Positions 9,522 through 20,454 of a stretch of 64,000 nucleotides of DNA are shown piece after piece. This DNA is from Setomelanomma holmii. Taxonomy: Eukaryota > Ascomycota > Dothideomycetes > Pleosporales > Phaeosphaeriaceae. Within the stretch, counting starts at the first letter, position 1, and every line of letters starts with the position of its first letter. The notes under the pieces were generated by a model, which was given only the letters and a program-made list of their open reading frames with translations, did no database searches and was not told where the DNA came from. The position numbers and the translations under genes were made by a program. Where the stretch lies: the NCBI GenBank assembly GCA_010015745.1, contig ML978286.1:1-64000 (forward strand), read 5' to 3'.

Positions 9522-10429
9522 TTAGTCTACAAACATTGATGCGGGCATCATGTGACTGTTGCCATTTTCATCCTCGACTTCGACGTCACTGTCAGAGTCG
9601 TCTTGGTCGTTTCCTCCTTCGAGAGCCAACCGGCGTTGACTTAGCTCGTGGGCTCTTTCGAGTATAGCTTCTTCGTCCTTATATTCGAATTCTTCCTCCA
9701 CTAAATCGTCGTCGTAGGTGTTGGCATGGTGGTCCAGGTTGGCTTGCGCAGTACCGTCATCGACCGACTCATGAACTGCTTCTTCTTCATTGATGAAATC
9801 GTCGATGAAGTCATTTGGGACAATGACGAGGATCTAGAGACGTTCGTCAGCGCGAAAACCAAGAGCCTCTGCGAGATACGTACAGTGCGAATCCATGTTG
9901 CGATGCGACCTTCGTCGTAGCGATCCGGCCACACGTTTTCGAAGTAGTTCTGGTCTACCAGATCATCTTCACTCAAGTGTGGCTGGATATGTACATCCTT
10001 GACGCCTACATGCACAAGATCCTGGAATGTACACTTCGTGCTGTGGGCCTGCGACTCCGTTGTTCCATTAGAAAGTCGCTGAAAAGCACCTTCCGCAACT
10101 CTTCTCATTCGTCCAAGGAGGATGCGAAAGGAACGTTTCGGTGCAGCACGCCGCAACGCCCAAGCTGTCTTCTTATCTTCGCCTACAAGATCTGCGAAGG
10201 TCAAAGGGTCACCGTAGCTTCCCCTGAGGATGTGGACAAGGAAAGAAGGGCCAGCAGCATCGTAGCGCTTGAGATTCACATTCCAGCAGCACAAGATGTG
10301 ATGGAGACAATCCTCAGCCTTGTAAAGTCGATGCAGCCTCGCCCTGCTCTTTTGTAGCGGAGGTGGCATGAGCGATTCTTCTACAGTGTTCTCCAGCTCA
10401 TTGAGCAGCGCTTTCTTCAAGGCGCCCAT
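9522..10429 (-). CDS. Hypothetical protein, two exons
   Basis: Exons 10429-9884 and 9833-9522 join across a 50-nt intron (donor GTACGT, acceptor TCTAG) and give 285 residues in phase (WIRT joined to ILVIVPNDFIDDF). The N-terminal half is helical and basic. The C-terminal exon is strongly acidic (FINEEEAVHESVDDG, EEEFEYKDEEA, NDQDDSDSDVEVEDE). No known domain was recognised. An upstream minus-strand ATG at 10682 opens a basic 28-codon frame that ends just before 10598; it may be an upstream ORF or part of an undetected first exon, so the start at 10429 is provisional. Confidence 0.65.
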
Positions 10430-10913
10430 CTCCCAGATATTCGCTGGATGCCGTGGATGGCAAGGGTGCTGTCGCTTCTATATCGGCCAGGGTAGATCTT
10501 GTTGGCGCGTTATGACCGCTCGCAAATTTTCTGTCTGGTGCGCTGCTTCTCCTTCGAGCTTCTCGTAAGGATAGAACTTCTTCGGTATGTTGATTCATCG
10601 TTGCAGCTGCTTCTTGGTCCTTTCCGCTTTGCGCTCAGCTCTTGGGCGGGCTTTCCTGCGCTTCGCTTCGTTAGAGGGCATTGAACTTAGGCCGCTCTGG
10701 TGCAGAGATAAAGGAGTGATCTGGTGGAGCCATTCTCTTCCAGCGAACGGTCGGTGTCATTACATGTCGAAAATTGTGAAATTGAGGAGCAGGTTGCAGG
10801 TGTAGACGTGTTGGTGCCATTCGTGCCAAACCGGAAGCGAGCTAGCGCGGACATCGTACATAGAGACCTCTTCACCATAAGATCGAGATTTGACATCAAC
10901 TCTACGCACAAGC

Positions 10914-11291
10914 ATGTCAATACAAGCACTTGGAGAGGATGAACTACGAAGACGCAAGCTGAGGTCGAGCTCCCATGGTCCACCTGTCCCGCCAAAACAT
11001 CAGAACAACCCCGATCTTTCCAGACCTGGCCAACAACCACCAGTACCTCCACCGGAGCAGCATGAACGACACAAGCCTCTCCCGCCTGCTCCTAGAGCCA
11101 CTTACTTCCTGGAACAGTTCGATCTGAAGCCCTTGCCACCTCCTCCAGCAAGCGTCAGCATAAGGACTACTACTTTGTGGATCGCGGGGTTCGTTCTTTG
11201 GTTCGTCTTGATTGTGGTTCTACTTCCAGTCATTACCGAGAAGGATGCCATGCCCAGCTTCAAGCGATGGCTGCGCAGTGTATGGTCTTGA
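10914..11291 (+). CDS. Small proline-rich single-pass membrane protein
   Basis: 125 residues from ATG 10914 (the upstream extension to 10890 has no ATG). Residues 1-75 are polar and contain PPVPPK, PPVPPPEQ, PLPPAP and PLPPPP motifs, which are SH3-domain-binding type sequences. A hydrophobic stretch (TTLWIAGFVLWFVLIVVLLPV) near residues 92-112 is a single transmembrane helix, followed by a short basic tail KRWLRSVW. No signal peptide, so a tail-anchored topology with the proline-rich part in the cytosol is likely. The family is unknown. It is convergent with the acyl-CoA dehydrogenase gene, with ends 167 bp apart. Confidence 0.6.
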   Translation: MSIQALGEDELRRRKLRSSSHGPPVPPKHQNNPDLSRPGQQPPVPPPEQHERHKPLPPAPRATYFLEQFDLKPLPPPPASVSIRTTTLWIAGFVLWFVLIVVLLPVITEKDAMPSFKRWLRSVWS

Positions 11292-11458
11292 TCAAATTTC
11301 GACCGATGCCTTTTCCGTTTCCAATGAACACGACCTTGCCGAGGCGCAAGGCAGCTGGTAATTCTCGGCAAACTACCGGCAAATTACGAGGCGCGATGAA
11401 ATTCGTCGAAACACTCCAATTATCATTGACAGAATTTTATTTTGATTGATTTGGCAAA

Positions 11459-12846
11459 CTAGAGCTTCGACTCCGCCTTCGTCGCATCCACCAAACTCTT
11501 CCTCTCACCAAACCCGAACAAATACGCCGCAACCTTTCGCATCTGAATCTCCTCACTCCCCTCCGTGATCCTGTATCTCCGATGGTGCCTCCAGATATGC
11601 TCAAACGGATAATGCCTCGAGTATCCATTTCCGCCATGGACCTGGATTGCGCGGTCTGCAGCCTGTGTGCACAGCCTGTTCGCCCAGTAGTTGCACATGG
11701 ACACTTTGTCACCGATCCTCTTCTCGATTTCGTGGTGTGGCATCGAGTCCATCTCCACGGCCGTTTTGCGGATCAGCTGCCGCAGCATCTCGCATTGTGT
11801 GGCTAGCTCGACGAGTGGGAATTGGATGGCTTGGTTGTGCGATAGCGGTGTGCCGAAGGGTGCGCGCTCGTTGGCGTATTCGACGGATTGCTGAACGCAG
11901 TAAACAGCGGCGCCAAGGGAGGAGGCAGCCTGTCGTATGCGATTCTCATGGACGAAAGCTTGTGCCACGCCGAGCCCATTATGAATGGGCCCGAGGGCGG
12001 TGGTCTCGGGAACCCAGACGTCTTTGATGGAGACAGTTGCGTGGTCGGTGGGCATGTTGAGCGTCCTGTATGGCGTTAGCAGATTGGCCCTTTTCATTAT
12101 GCGACGTCAAGATGGGCATACCATTCATATGACTCCGCCTTCAGCCCTGGCGTGTCTCTCGGCACAACGAAGCAAGAAATGCCCCTAATCTCGCCATCCT
12201 TTCCTGACGTTCGCGCGAAGATGGAGCAGTGCGTGGCATGATGCATACCCGTCTGCCACTTCTTGAATCCGTTGAGCAGCCAGCCCTTCACTCCGTTTCG
12301 TGTCTCTGGTCGTCCCTTCGTTTCCATGTGCGTCGCGTCCGAACCATGACCCGGCTCAGTCAGACCAAAGGTCATTCTGAACTTGCCCTCGAGTCGCAGT
12401 GGAATCAAGGTGCGCTTCTGCTCTTCGCTGCCGAAACCCATGAGCATGATGACGTCTGGGAAGTTTCCGACCATGGAGTGCTCGGTTTGGAGGTCGTTGA
12501 AAAGGCCAAGCCCCTTTGCCGCAAGATGTTCGCGAATGACTGACATCCAGAGGTTGCTGCCTCGCCCGTCTGAGCTGTTCTGACCGCCGTACTGCCTGGG
12601 AAGGGACAGTCGATAGAAGCCCGCCTCATCAGCGAGCTTTCTTGACTCGTTCAAGAGCTCCTCCCATTCCTTGCGTGGCAAGCCTCCATTGTCCCAGTCG
12701 GTTCGCGCGTGTTCGCGACGGTGGTCGAAGAAGCGATTGTTGTCGTCCTTGTGTTGCAGTGGCTTGATCTTTTCTTCTATAAACTTGTCAAGATCCGCAA
12801 GATATTGCTTGAGATCGTCTGGAATAGAGAAGTTCAATGTCGCCAT
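11459..12846 (-). CDS. Acyl-CoA dehydrogenase with C-terminal peroxisomal signal SKL
   Basis: Exons 12846-12122 and 12065-11459, intron 56 nt (donor GTATGC, acceptor CATACAG), give 443 residues. The N-terminal helical domain is followed by the central FAD-binding strand MTFGLTEPGHGSDATHMET, the classic FGLTEP..GSD signature, then the C-terminal helical domain with APFGTPLSHNQAIQFPL and the end motif QVHGGNGYSRHYPFEHIWR, RITEGSEEIQ. The last three residues are SKL, the canonical PTS1 signal, so the enzyme should act in peroxisomes on acyl-CoA, using FAD. Length matches the fungal short-type family. Substrate chain length cannot be told. Confidence 0.92.
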
Positions 12847-13178
12847 GATGTGCTATACAATGAGCGAGCGTGGCCAAGCGGTGTTGTGATGAGTAGAGAC
12901 TCAATTGCACGTCATTCAGCGATTTGGGAATCTTGCAGAACAGCTAGAGCAACTCGAAGCTCGCATCAAATAACAAGCGTTCGGTTCAGCCGTCTCGATG
13001 ACTCGCGGAGCTTCAGTCGTGGGGAGATGCGCGATGGACGGGTTGCCTTGCGGGGAACAGGCACAGACCTCGAGTCAGCCTCGGTCCTTTCCGGGGATTC
13101 ATGACTGTGCTCCATGTCGCCCCTTTCGATGAGCTCAGCAACGACACTGCGAGCAGCTCGGTTCTCAAAGGTTCAACC
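12847..13178. other. Intergenic
   Basis: Promoter side of the acyl-CoA dehydrogenase gene. No coding sequence seen. Confidence 0.5.
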
Positions 13179-15431
13179 TCATCGTGCAAAAGGTCTACGT
13201 TTCATCCTGTCTAGCCTTCGACCTAAATCACCATAATAGTCCGGCCAGTTCATTTTATGCCATTCGCTACTGATTGTCGGAAGCACTGAGGTCGTCATGA
13301 AGGCCCAAATCTTATTGACGACTGCGATGAGTAATGGACTCGTCTCCTGTCCCTGGCCGATCTTCTTTTCAATCGTCGAGATGACGCATAACAGACAAGC
13401 GCACAAGTAGCACATCAGAGCCGTGACTCTAATATTCTTCCAACCAGATGCCGGGAATAGTATCTTGGCCTTCGCATCGATATTGAGTTCTTTGAGCAAA
13501 TCCTTCGCATTAGGAAGATGGTGGCCCCAACCGTGCGCAATACCGAAGATGTTGTATTGCAAAAGCGCGAGATCGCTTTGAAATATGCGTCTTGCTTCAA
13601 GCTTCCATTGTTCTTTGTCCAGCGGAGAGCTATAGAAAGCTCGAACTCGTCTTGGAGCATTGAAGTGAGTGGACATGTCGGAATACTTGGAGGAGTAGTA
13701 CGTGGGCGCAAGATGAGTTACGTTGAGGATATGAAGGCTAGTCATCACGTTTGGGCTCTTCCATCGCGAGTCTTGCAGCGTTGTCAGGTTTTGGTAGAGC
13801 GGCTGCCATTCCAGCCTGTGCCTTGGGTGTCGTATAAACAAATGTGTCAGCGCATGCGAAGGCAGTTGAATACTGAAGAGCGTTGATGTAGAGCGGCTTG
13901 CCGTTGACCTTTCCTGGCCCCGAGGATACCGTTGCCGGGAAGACAGGATCGCTACTCGGTCTGGTGTAAGCTATATTGACTGGCCGGACAAAGTACAATG
14001 ATACACGACTGCCTGGAACCTGCAGTTTCGGGATTAATCGTCGTGTAGACTGTGCATTCAATGCAGCATCTTATTTATACTCGCTAACGATTGGTTAGCT
14101 TGGTAAGGCTTGATTTGAAGCTTAAAAAATTCCTTACCGGACGAAGTATTGGCCCGGCTCATTTCGCCATCGCTGTGGATCGCGCACCTGCTCGCCGAAT
14201 GTTTTGTCACCATGTTGAACAATACCAGATGCGTCGCCAAGCATATACTCGACATATTTTGTCCCATGGTCGTCCAAGACTCGCGATCGTATGTATTGCT
14301 CCAGATTCAGAGGCGAACAGATCTTGCGCATGCGGAATTGGGCCACGTGGTTGTCATTGACGCCAAGGTTGGAAGCATATTGCCATCCCGTATCTAAGTC
14401 GAACGCAGTATGCCGCACTCTTGGACACAAATCTTTCGAGAAAGGACAGGTCGCATTGTGTTGTTCTGTGCTGTCGATCTTATTCGAGTAGAATAGCGAA
14501 CACTCCTCCTCGATATAGTCTTTTTTGTAGCAGTTGTCCGCGTATTTGACAGCCTTGAAGACTAGATCAGTTTGAGAGTCATTGATAGCAGGGAAGATTG
14601 ATACATTCGCCATCAGGATCGGATTCTGCACATCCGGAAACCACGCGCCAGCTTTTGAGTTGCTCGAACAAGCGATTTCGTTCCCGACGATGCGGCTAGT
14701 GTACAAAGCTATGACCTGGTAGCCCAGTCCTATGCCAAAGTAGAAGACACCGGTCGCTATCACCGCGCTTAGCTTGACGGGATTCTTCTTGAACATCGCC
14801 AATGCTTTGCGGGCTTTTTGGCGAAACTTGGAATTGGGTGCTGTCGCTGGCATTGGTAGTTGGACAGGATTGACCAACACGTAGTCTTCCAACATGCGAA
14901 ACAGCACGGCCTCTGGCGCCCCACAGTCCGCAACAAGCAAGTCAATCCGTTCACCTTCAGAGACCCACTTACCTATCTAGATAGGAGTTAAGCCTCTATA
15001 AGCAACTACTAGGCTCAAATAGGTAATCAATCAAGTCAAGCCAGACCTTCTGAGCCCCACTTAATTGCTTGTTGCGGAGTCTGTGGCGCCCGCACTTCGG
15101 ATAGTACCTGGGCAGTGATTGCAGCGACGGTCGCCATGGTCGAGAAGTCCTGCATCATAATGTCCGGATCCGGGGTGGGTGTTTCGCCCAGCACCTTTTC
15201 ACATATGGATATTACAACTATTCGTATGATCTCATAAGATCGAAGCAGACTTAGCCACAAAGCCAGAGCGACAAACATTGTGATGAAAGAGGACCAGGTT
15301 TCGGTGACCAGGATGTATACGGCGGTAGCAGAAGTTAGCTAGGTTTCCACCGATGAATGAGACTCACTGTTGGTCGCATGCTCAGTCCATGGTCCCCACT
15401 GGATACGATTCGGCGACGCTCCTTTATCCAT
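13179..15431 (-). pseudogene. Multi-pass membrane protein of unknown family, broken by a MITE
   Basis: Minus-strand coding pieces: a possible start at 15431 (MDKGASPNRIQWGPWTEHATN), a membrane exon 15278-15093 (FVALALWLSLLRSYEIIRIVVISICE and ETPTPDPDIMMQDFSTMA), then after the MITE a long exon ending at the donor GTAAGG near 14132-14137 (membrane segment LSAVIATGVFYFGIGLGYQVI, then a Cys-rich extracellular-type part), then pieces at 14061-13850 and 13841-13179 (another membrane segment VTALMCYLCACLLCVI). The 160-bp insertion at 14924-15083 adds stop codons inside the exon; without it and one target duplicate the frame reads SEVRAP-EAVLFRML. A further frame change near 13840 has no obvious intron. 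Family members occur as multigene sets in fungi; function unknown. Confidence 0.65.
14924..15083 (-). mobile_element. 160-bp MITE, copy A (inside a coding exon)
   Basis: Ends carry the inverted repeat TCCGCAACAAGCAA (core 14 bp, with CAG at the outer ends). TGGCGCCC stands on both sides (14914-14921 and 15084-15091), an 8-bp direct repeat; extended to 10 bp it has two mismatches. The 160 bases differ from the reverse-oriented copy at 56012-56171 at about five positions only. No coding capacity, so it is a non-autonomous element of the hAT or Mutator type. Confidence 0.85.
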
Positions 15432-16181
15432 CTGCACAAAGTCGCAGTCTTCACTGGTCCCTGAAAAAACAAGCCGAACATTACGAAAAGATTGTTCGAG
15501 GTTCCGAGTTGAAGTTGTAGGAAATGCAAAGACGGGTTGGCAAAGGAAATAAGAACCTGGCTGTGGCAGGAGCTAATCAGGTCCAAGTTACATAAACACG
15601 ACAGGTCCTCCATCGAACTCAGCCACGATCTTACCAAGCATCGTGTTTGCATGGGTGCTTACTCAACCATGTTGCTTTTGTGCGAGTCCTCCAAAATTTG
15701 TACGCTCATTGGACTAAGAACGCCATCCGAGCTGCAACCGCTAAAACCTGGGAGCTTAAAGTTTCAGCCTTGCGTCACTTTCCTTGCAGGAATTGAGAAC
15801 CAGTTCGGCAGTACTCAGCTAAATAGTCAGTCTTGATCTGGCTTGTACACTCTCTGATACACGCGGAAAGGTGGGCTACAAACCTCCCTTCATAACAGAA
15901 TCATGACCACGGCTACAAGTTAATGCCTTGCGCGAGGTGTCTAAGGACTTCATCATGTAGCCTGCAGCCTTCTTCGAGCGTCTCCGCATTTCTGATAGAA
16001 GGTTATCGTTGATGTTGTGCTCCTTCCGTCGTGTTGGGGGGAGTCTCGGTATCTGTTTAACGCTGGACTCGTATCACTCAACTGCTAAACCATGATCATC
16101 ACTGTATTCTCTACAATATACCCGTGCAGGAAACAACTTCGATGTCTACTAACACAACGAAAGCCCCGTGGTCAGAACATA
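15432..16181. other. Intergenic
   Basis: No supported gene. Open frames on both strands are short and without coding signs. Confidence 0.45.
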
Positions 16182-16650
16182 CTAAATCGGCCCACACGCA
16201 AAACTCTTAAACCAATTCGTGTCTCCCGCATCCACAACACCCGGACAAGAGACTTTCCTAACACCGTATTAGCTCAAGCACTTCCCTCAAACGATCCACT
16301 AAAAAAAAGCGAACTTACGAGCCCTTTCCCTTGCCCCTAACCTCCAAAGTCACCGGCTCCCCTTTACACCAATCGCTTGCATAGAATACACAATACCCAC
16401 CAGGATCCGGTCCAATGCTCTTCGGCCTGCTGTTGTCGCCGAAGTGGATGCACTGATTTTCGGTGGCGGGACGCTGCCAGATGCATTGCTGGCCTGTTGC
16501 GGGATCTGGGGCCCAGTTGGGTAGAGGACAAAAGTAGACTGCGCCGGGGATTCCCATGCCCAGACCACAAGGGTCCAAGGTTGGCAATGTGCTAGCTAGT
16601 GTTATGAGAGTGAGAAGGTGGTAGACACATGATGTCATAAGTGTTCGCAT
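16182..16650 (-). CDS. Small secreted cysteine-rich protein (effector-like)
   Basis: Exons 16650-16319 and 16257-16182 are joined across a 61-nt intron with donor GTAAGT, a CTAAT branch site and acceptor TTAG, giving 135 residues. The start MRTLMTSCVYHLLTLITLAS is a signal peptide, and the mature part has eight cysteines in about 110 residues, two of them (SCPGVV and FACGPI) supplied by the second exon. No known domain. If the intron is ignored the frame ends two codons later inside the donor, losing both last cysteines. Small size, secretion and even cysteine number fit apoplastic effector-like or defence-like fungal proteins; function is not known. Confidence 0.7.
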
Positions 16651-17255
16651 GTTGATAGATAGCGCAGTAAGATGTAGTAGAGGGGTGGAGGGCGAACGGA
16701 GTCGAAGTTGGAGATTATAAGATGCGGCGATGTCACAGGTCGTGTCGTGGCCACTGGCAGTGAAGGGCGCCGACATGCAATGCGGAGAATTGAGCTCGTC
16801 ATCTTCAATCAAGACATGAGTACCACTTACCTTTTCTTGACGTCCAATACACCGTGTGGTCGATACCATGATTGAAAATCCCTTCGGCCGTCCAGCACAC
16901 GTTCTCCACTCCGGAAACTGCTGTCAATGATGGTGATCGAAGCGCGCACTTGAATCGTGAGAGATTTTTTTTTATCATGAGTCAATGTGACTTTTATTAG
17001 AGAGGACTTATCCGTCTAGCTCGCGCATCGAACCATCACAACGAAAATCTTAAGACAATACAGACCTGCAGCGTTCGTATCGTGATAAGCCGACATGCCG
17101 CATATACCCATGCGCCGAGCTTTTCATCGATCCACTGGTGTCTTGAAAGAGTAATTTATACAACCCTACCTCCATATAACGCCAACAAATGAAAATCATG
17201 GCGCTGAAAACAATGCTTGTAAATATGGAGCGGCTTCACAACGTCAACGTGCCGG
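16651..17255. other. Intergenic, promoter of the secreted protein gene and 3' region of the cohesin-loader gene
   Basis: No gene seen. A T-rich run (about 16965-16975) lies close to the 3' end of the cohesin-loader gene. Confidence 0.45.
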
Positions 17256-19925
17256 TCAAGAATCGTCCTCTCCCTCAGCATCGGCCTCGTTGCCACCCGT
17301 CAGGGCAGCTGGCAAGGCGTCCTTGACCTCCTCGTACTCTTGTTGCGCCTTCTGAGCTTCTTCAATCAGGCCATTGCGCTGATATGTCGACATGCACAAT
17401 CCAAAGGCCACAGCCAACCAGAGCGGTTTCTTGCAAAGCTTGGCGTTCTGCCTCGTCGCACGAATAGCCTGAATTGACTTCTCGCCAACCTGGTCTGCGA
17501 AGAAAGACATGGTGAAGTAGCAAAGCGCCATGATGACAAACTCCCGATTCTGAGTACGTCGGACGATGTCGTTGGCACGATTGCTCGCTGTCTGCATCAG
17601 GGTCTTTTGCCGATTGATTGAAGCATCTGGGCTGCACATCGCGCGCATGAGGCGATACGCCATCTGTATGTACTCATTGGGATGATCCTCACAGAATGGT
17701 TGTAGCCGAAGCAGTAAGTCGTTGGCGAAATTGTGCTGCGGATGACCAGGAAATCGGATTATGAGAAGTCTGTTGAGTCCCGCAAGGAGCGTGAGGTCGA
17801 TCTTAGCGCTGGCTGACGAGCTTTTCTCTGGAAGTTGAAACAAATTCGTGGCGTATGTTCGTGAGGCTGAATCTAAGGACCCAGCTTTTTGCTCGACGAT
17901 TGCCGTCAAGTACGACAGAGTTCGCGTATATATGTCTTGACCATTGTATGAAGACTTTGCCACCCGTTTGCGCAGAATAGCTAGAGAGTCGTTCACAAGG
18001 CGCTGATCTTCTCGGAAGCTGCCTATAAGACCAGCTGCGAATACGGCATGCCAGTCGAGTGCCTGATTCCAGTCCATCTGGGCGGTGGCGAGGGCTATTG
18101 GAGTGCTTTGTGGTGAGTGACGTTTCGAAGCATTTCTGGAACGTGAGTGCGCTTCCTTGATGTACGTTATGGCCTTCTCGTGGATGTTCTGGTCCACTGC
18201 ACTGATGTACAAACACAGCGTCTTGACATCCTCCTTCGGCAGCCAGGTGAAGACCAGCTCGTCTTTCCTGTCGGCATTCTTGCGAAACACATTGCCCGTC
18301 TCGTAAGTCAGGCTGCCACCAAAGCTTCGCTCAACAAGCACAGTGAACGATCCGGTCTCGGAGCGCATGGAGTCGAGACCCTCATCGAACATGCTCTCGA
18401 TCAACGCAGTGGCTTTCTTGTTGTCCGGATTGCCTTTTTGGATGCCACAAGCAACGTCGATTATGTCAATGAGCGTGCCAAATGATCCTAGTTGTGCTGC
18501 TGACACCTGTAGTTGCAAGCTTCGGGCAGCAGCAATCGATCGTTGTGCTTGCTCTAGCCTGTCGGACGCAATTGAGCGCAAGTGCACCATGGCCTCCAGA
18601 GCACAGCCCGCCACATAGATAGCTCGATCTCCTTGCCTCTCGGCGTGAGCAAGGATAGCATGCAACTGCTGAAGCGCGGAGGTGGTCTCGACGCGCCCAG
18701 GTATTTGAAGTGTCAAGGATACCTTCAGGAACCGAAATGCATACACCCAGGCGATGTGTTGAAACGTCTCCGCCTCAGATATGGGTTTGTCCAGTGCTTT
18801 CAGCGCAGCACGATGGTTCGTCTTGAACTGATAGCGGGCTTGTAGATGCAGGGAAGCGTACTTCAAGTCCTGCAATCGGCTTCGCCCACATAGTGAGATC
18901 TGCTTCGAAAGGACTTCGTCGATCTCGGTAGTGTTGTCCGTCTCTTCCACTAGTAGACTGGCATACCTCAGTCGTAGCTTTGCTTCGTCCCGCGGCATCA
19001 GGGTAAAGTCTCTCAGCACAGTGTCCATGCAGCCCATACCGGTAGCCATGAGCTTGTAATACTGCCGAAGATCAGCTTCGCGCTTCTCCCGTACCACCAA
19101 AGCCCCCATGCCGCGCGCAGCAGCAATGTACTCGTCGGCAGCCGAGAGTAGCATGACCGAAAGGTCAGCAGGAAGTGCCTTGGTCGGTGGATGGGCATGC
19201 TTCGTTGGTGTGAGCTGATGTGTGGACGAGCGTTGGATGACGACTTGTGGGTGCGCTTTGACCTTGGGCGTGGACTGTGGTAATGACGGACTACGATGCT
19301 GGCTCGATGGCGTCTGCGATAGAGAAGGCACGCGCTGCTGAGGAGCAGTTTGCTGCTGTAAAGGGACCCGATGTTGGATCTGATTCTGTACGGGCGTGCT
19401 GGGGGTTCGCTGCTGCGGTCGAGGGCCATTCTCCTGATGCGACTGTGATCGATGTACTTGCTTCGACGTAGGCGGCGCAGGTGTCGGCTGCGCGCTGTAC
19501 CGACGATTGTCTTGGGATCCGTCCATTTGACCAATGCCAGCATTGCTTGTTCGCTGCACCGGCACCTGAACCTGGACATGCCGGATCTTGGGCGGTTGCA
19601 TGTGTTGCATTGGCGACGAGTAGCTTGGAGTCCTCGCAGGAATCACGACCTGGGACTGCGCTCGAGGCTGTTGTTGCTGGCGATATGCTTGGGCCATCGG
19701 CGGGTATTGTTGGCTCGACATCTGAGGGAGGACAACCTGTGGGCGCATTGGCTGAGGCTGAGATTGTGGAAAGCCCTGGGGCATCTGCGGCTGCATCGGA
19801 GGGTACTGTTGGGGATAGCCATGCTGCGGATAGGCATTCGGTTGCTGTTGGGGAGGCGTGTAGGGGACATATTGGCGGTTTGCATACTGTTGCGGCAGCC
19901 AGTTATAGGTGTGTCGCGGGTCCAT
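17256..19925 (-). CDS. scc4: Cohesin loading factor subunit (Scc4/Mau2 family)
   Basis: 889 residues, intronless. The first 240 residues are rich in Gln, Pro and Tyr (QQPNAYPQHGYPQQ and similar), a disordered tail. From about residue 250 (LSVMLLSAADEYIAAARGMG) to the end it is a helical repeat array of TPR type with the family segments QYYKLMATGMGCMDTVL, KLRLRYASLLVEETDN and LHAILAHAERQGDRAIYV. Scc4/Mau2 with Scc2/NIPBL loads cohesin on chromatin in the nucleus. The length is longer than yeast Scc4 because of the N-terminal tail, as in other filamentous fungi. It is divergent from the hydrolase gene, 529 bp apart. Confidence 0.88.
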   Translation of the reverse strand: MDPRHTYNWLPQQYANRQYVPYTPPQQQPNAYPQHGYPQQYPPMQPQMPQGFPQSQPQPMRPQVVLPQMSSQQYPPMAQAYRQQQQPRAQSQVVIPARTPSYSSPMQHMQPPKIRHVQVQVPVQRTSNAGIGQMDGSQDNRRYSAQPTPAPPTSKQVHRSQSHQENGPRPQQRTPSTPVQNQIQHRVPLQQQTAPQQRVPSLSQTPSSQHRSPSLPQSTPKVKAHPQVVIQRSSTHQLTPTKHAHPPTKALPADLSVMLLSAADEYIAAARGMGALVVREKREADLRQYYKLMATGMGCMDTVLRDFTLMPRDEAKLRLRYASLLVEETDNTTEIDEVLSKQISLCGRSRLQDLKYASLHLQARYQFKTNHRAALKALDKPISEAETFQHIAWVYAFRFLKVSLTLQIPGRVETTSALQQLHAILAHAERQGDRAIYVAGCALEAMVHLRSIASDRLEQAQRSIAAARSLQLQVSAAQLGSFGTLIDIIDVACGIQKGNPDNKKATALIESMFDEGLDSMRSETGSFTVLVERSFGGSLTYETGNVFRKNADRKDELVFTWLPKEDVKTLCLYISAVDQNIHEKAITYIKEAHSRSRNASKRHSPQSTPIALATAQMDWNQALDWHAVFAAGLIGSFREDQRLVNDSLAILRKRVAKSSYNGQDIYTRTLSYLTAIVEQKAGSLDSASRTYATNLFQLPEKSSSASAKIDLTLLAGLNRLLIIRFPGHPQHNFANDLLLRLQPFCEDHPNEYIQMAYRLMRAMCSPDASINRQKTLMQTASNRANDIVRRTQNREFVIMALCYFTMSFFADQVGEKSIQAIRATRQNAKLCKKPLWLAVAFGLCMSTYQRNGLIEEAQKAQQEYEEVKDALPAALTGGNEADAEGEDDS

Positions 19926-20454
19926 GGGGGCGATCCTTCAGATGAGCAGAGTCACCGCAAGTCAGAGTGGAAGGAGAACATAGCGAGGCAACGCGGGGTT
20001 GTGGGGGTGAGGAGCATGAACAATGGCAGTCGCGATGCGATCTCGAAGCAGGCGCGACCACGCGCTGATTGGCCGATTTATCCTACATTTACTGGCCAAT
20101 CATACCACGTGCAGCGAGGACATTTATAGGCCGAGGCATCTTACACGTCTTGACTTTCCACTTCACTTTTCGCAGAAATCGATAGTATCACATGAAACCA
20201 TCCGGGTAGCCCTGTTGTCTCGCATTTGGCGTTTATGAAGCTGTTCTCATTGTTGAGAATCCTCACATTCACCACGCACACATACGTGGGAAGGAGTGTT
20301 GCCATATCAGTTGCACTCCTAGTGCAACTTCCCGTTGAAAGCCACTCGGTTCTTTTGAAGAGCTTGGAATCTGATACGGCAAGATCCCGAGTCCCACTGG
20401 AGCAGGACGCTCATGAACCATCAATAACATTGAGGCCTGCATCTATCCAAGGAT
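19926..20454. promoter_or_regulatory. Divergent intergenic region, scc4 / YheT-like hydrolase
   Basis: Two start codons face away from each other across 529 bp. A TTATAG (20125-20130) is the only TATA-like motif I see. No gene found here. Confidence 0.4.

Noticed and set aside
10398..10598. Minus-strand frame upstream of the 9522-10429 gene as its N-terminus
   Set aside because: Different reading frame and no good donor/acceptor pair to join it; could be an upstream ORF only.
14924..15083. The 160-bp element as an introner-like intron
   Set aside because: It carries a GTAAGT, but in the wrong place: no acceptor AG at its end would remove it and restore the frame.
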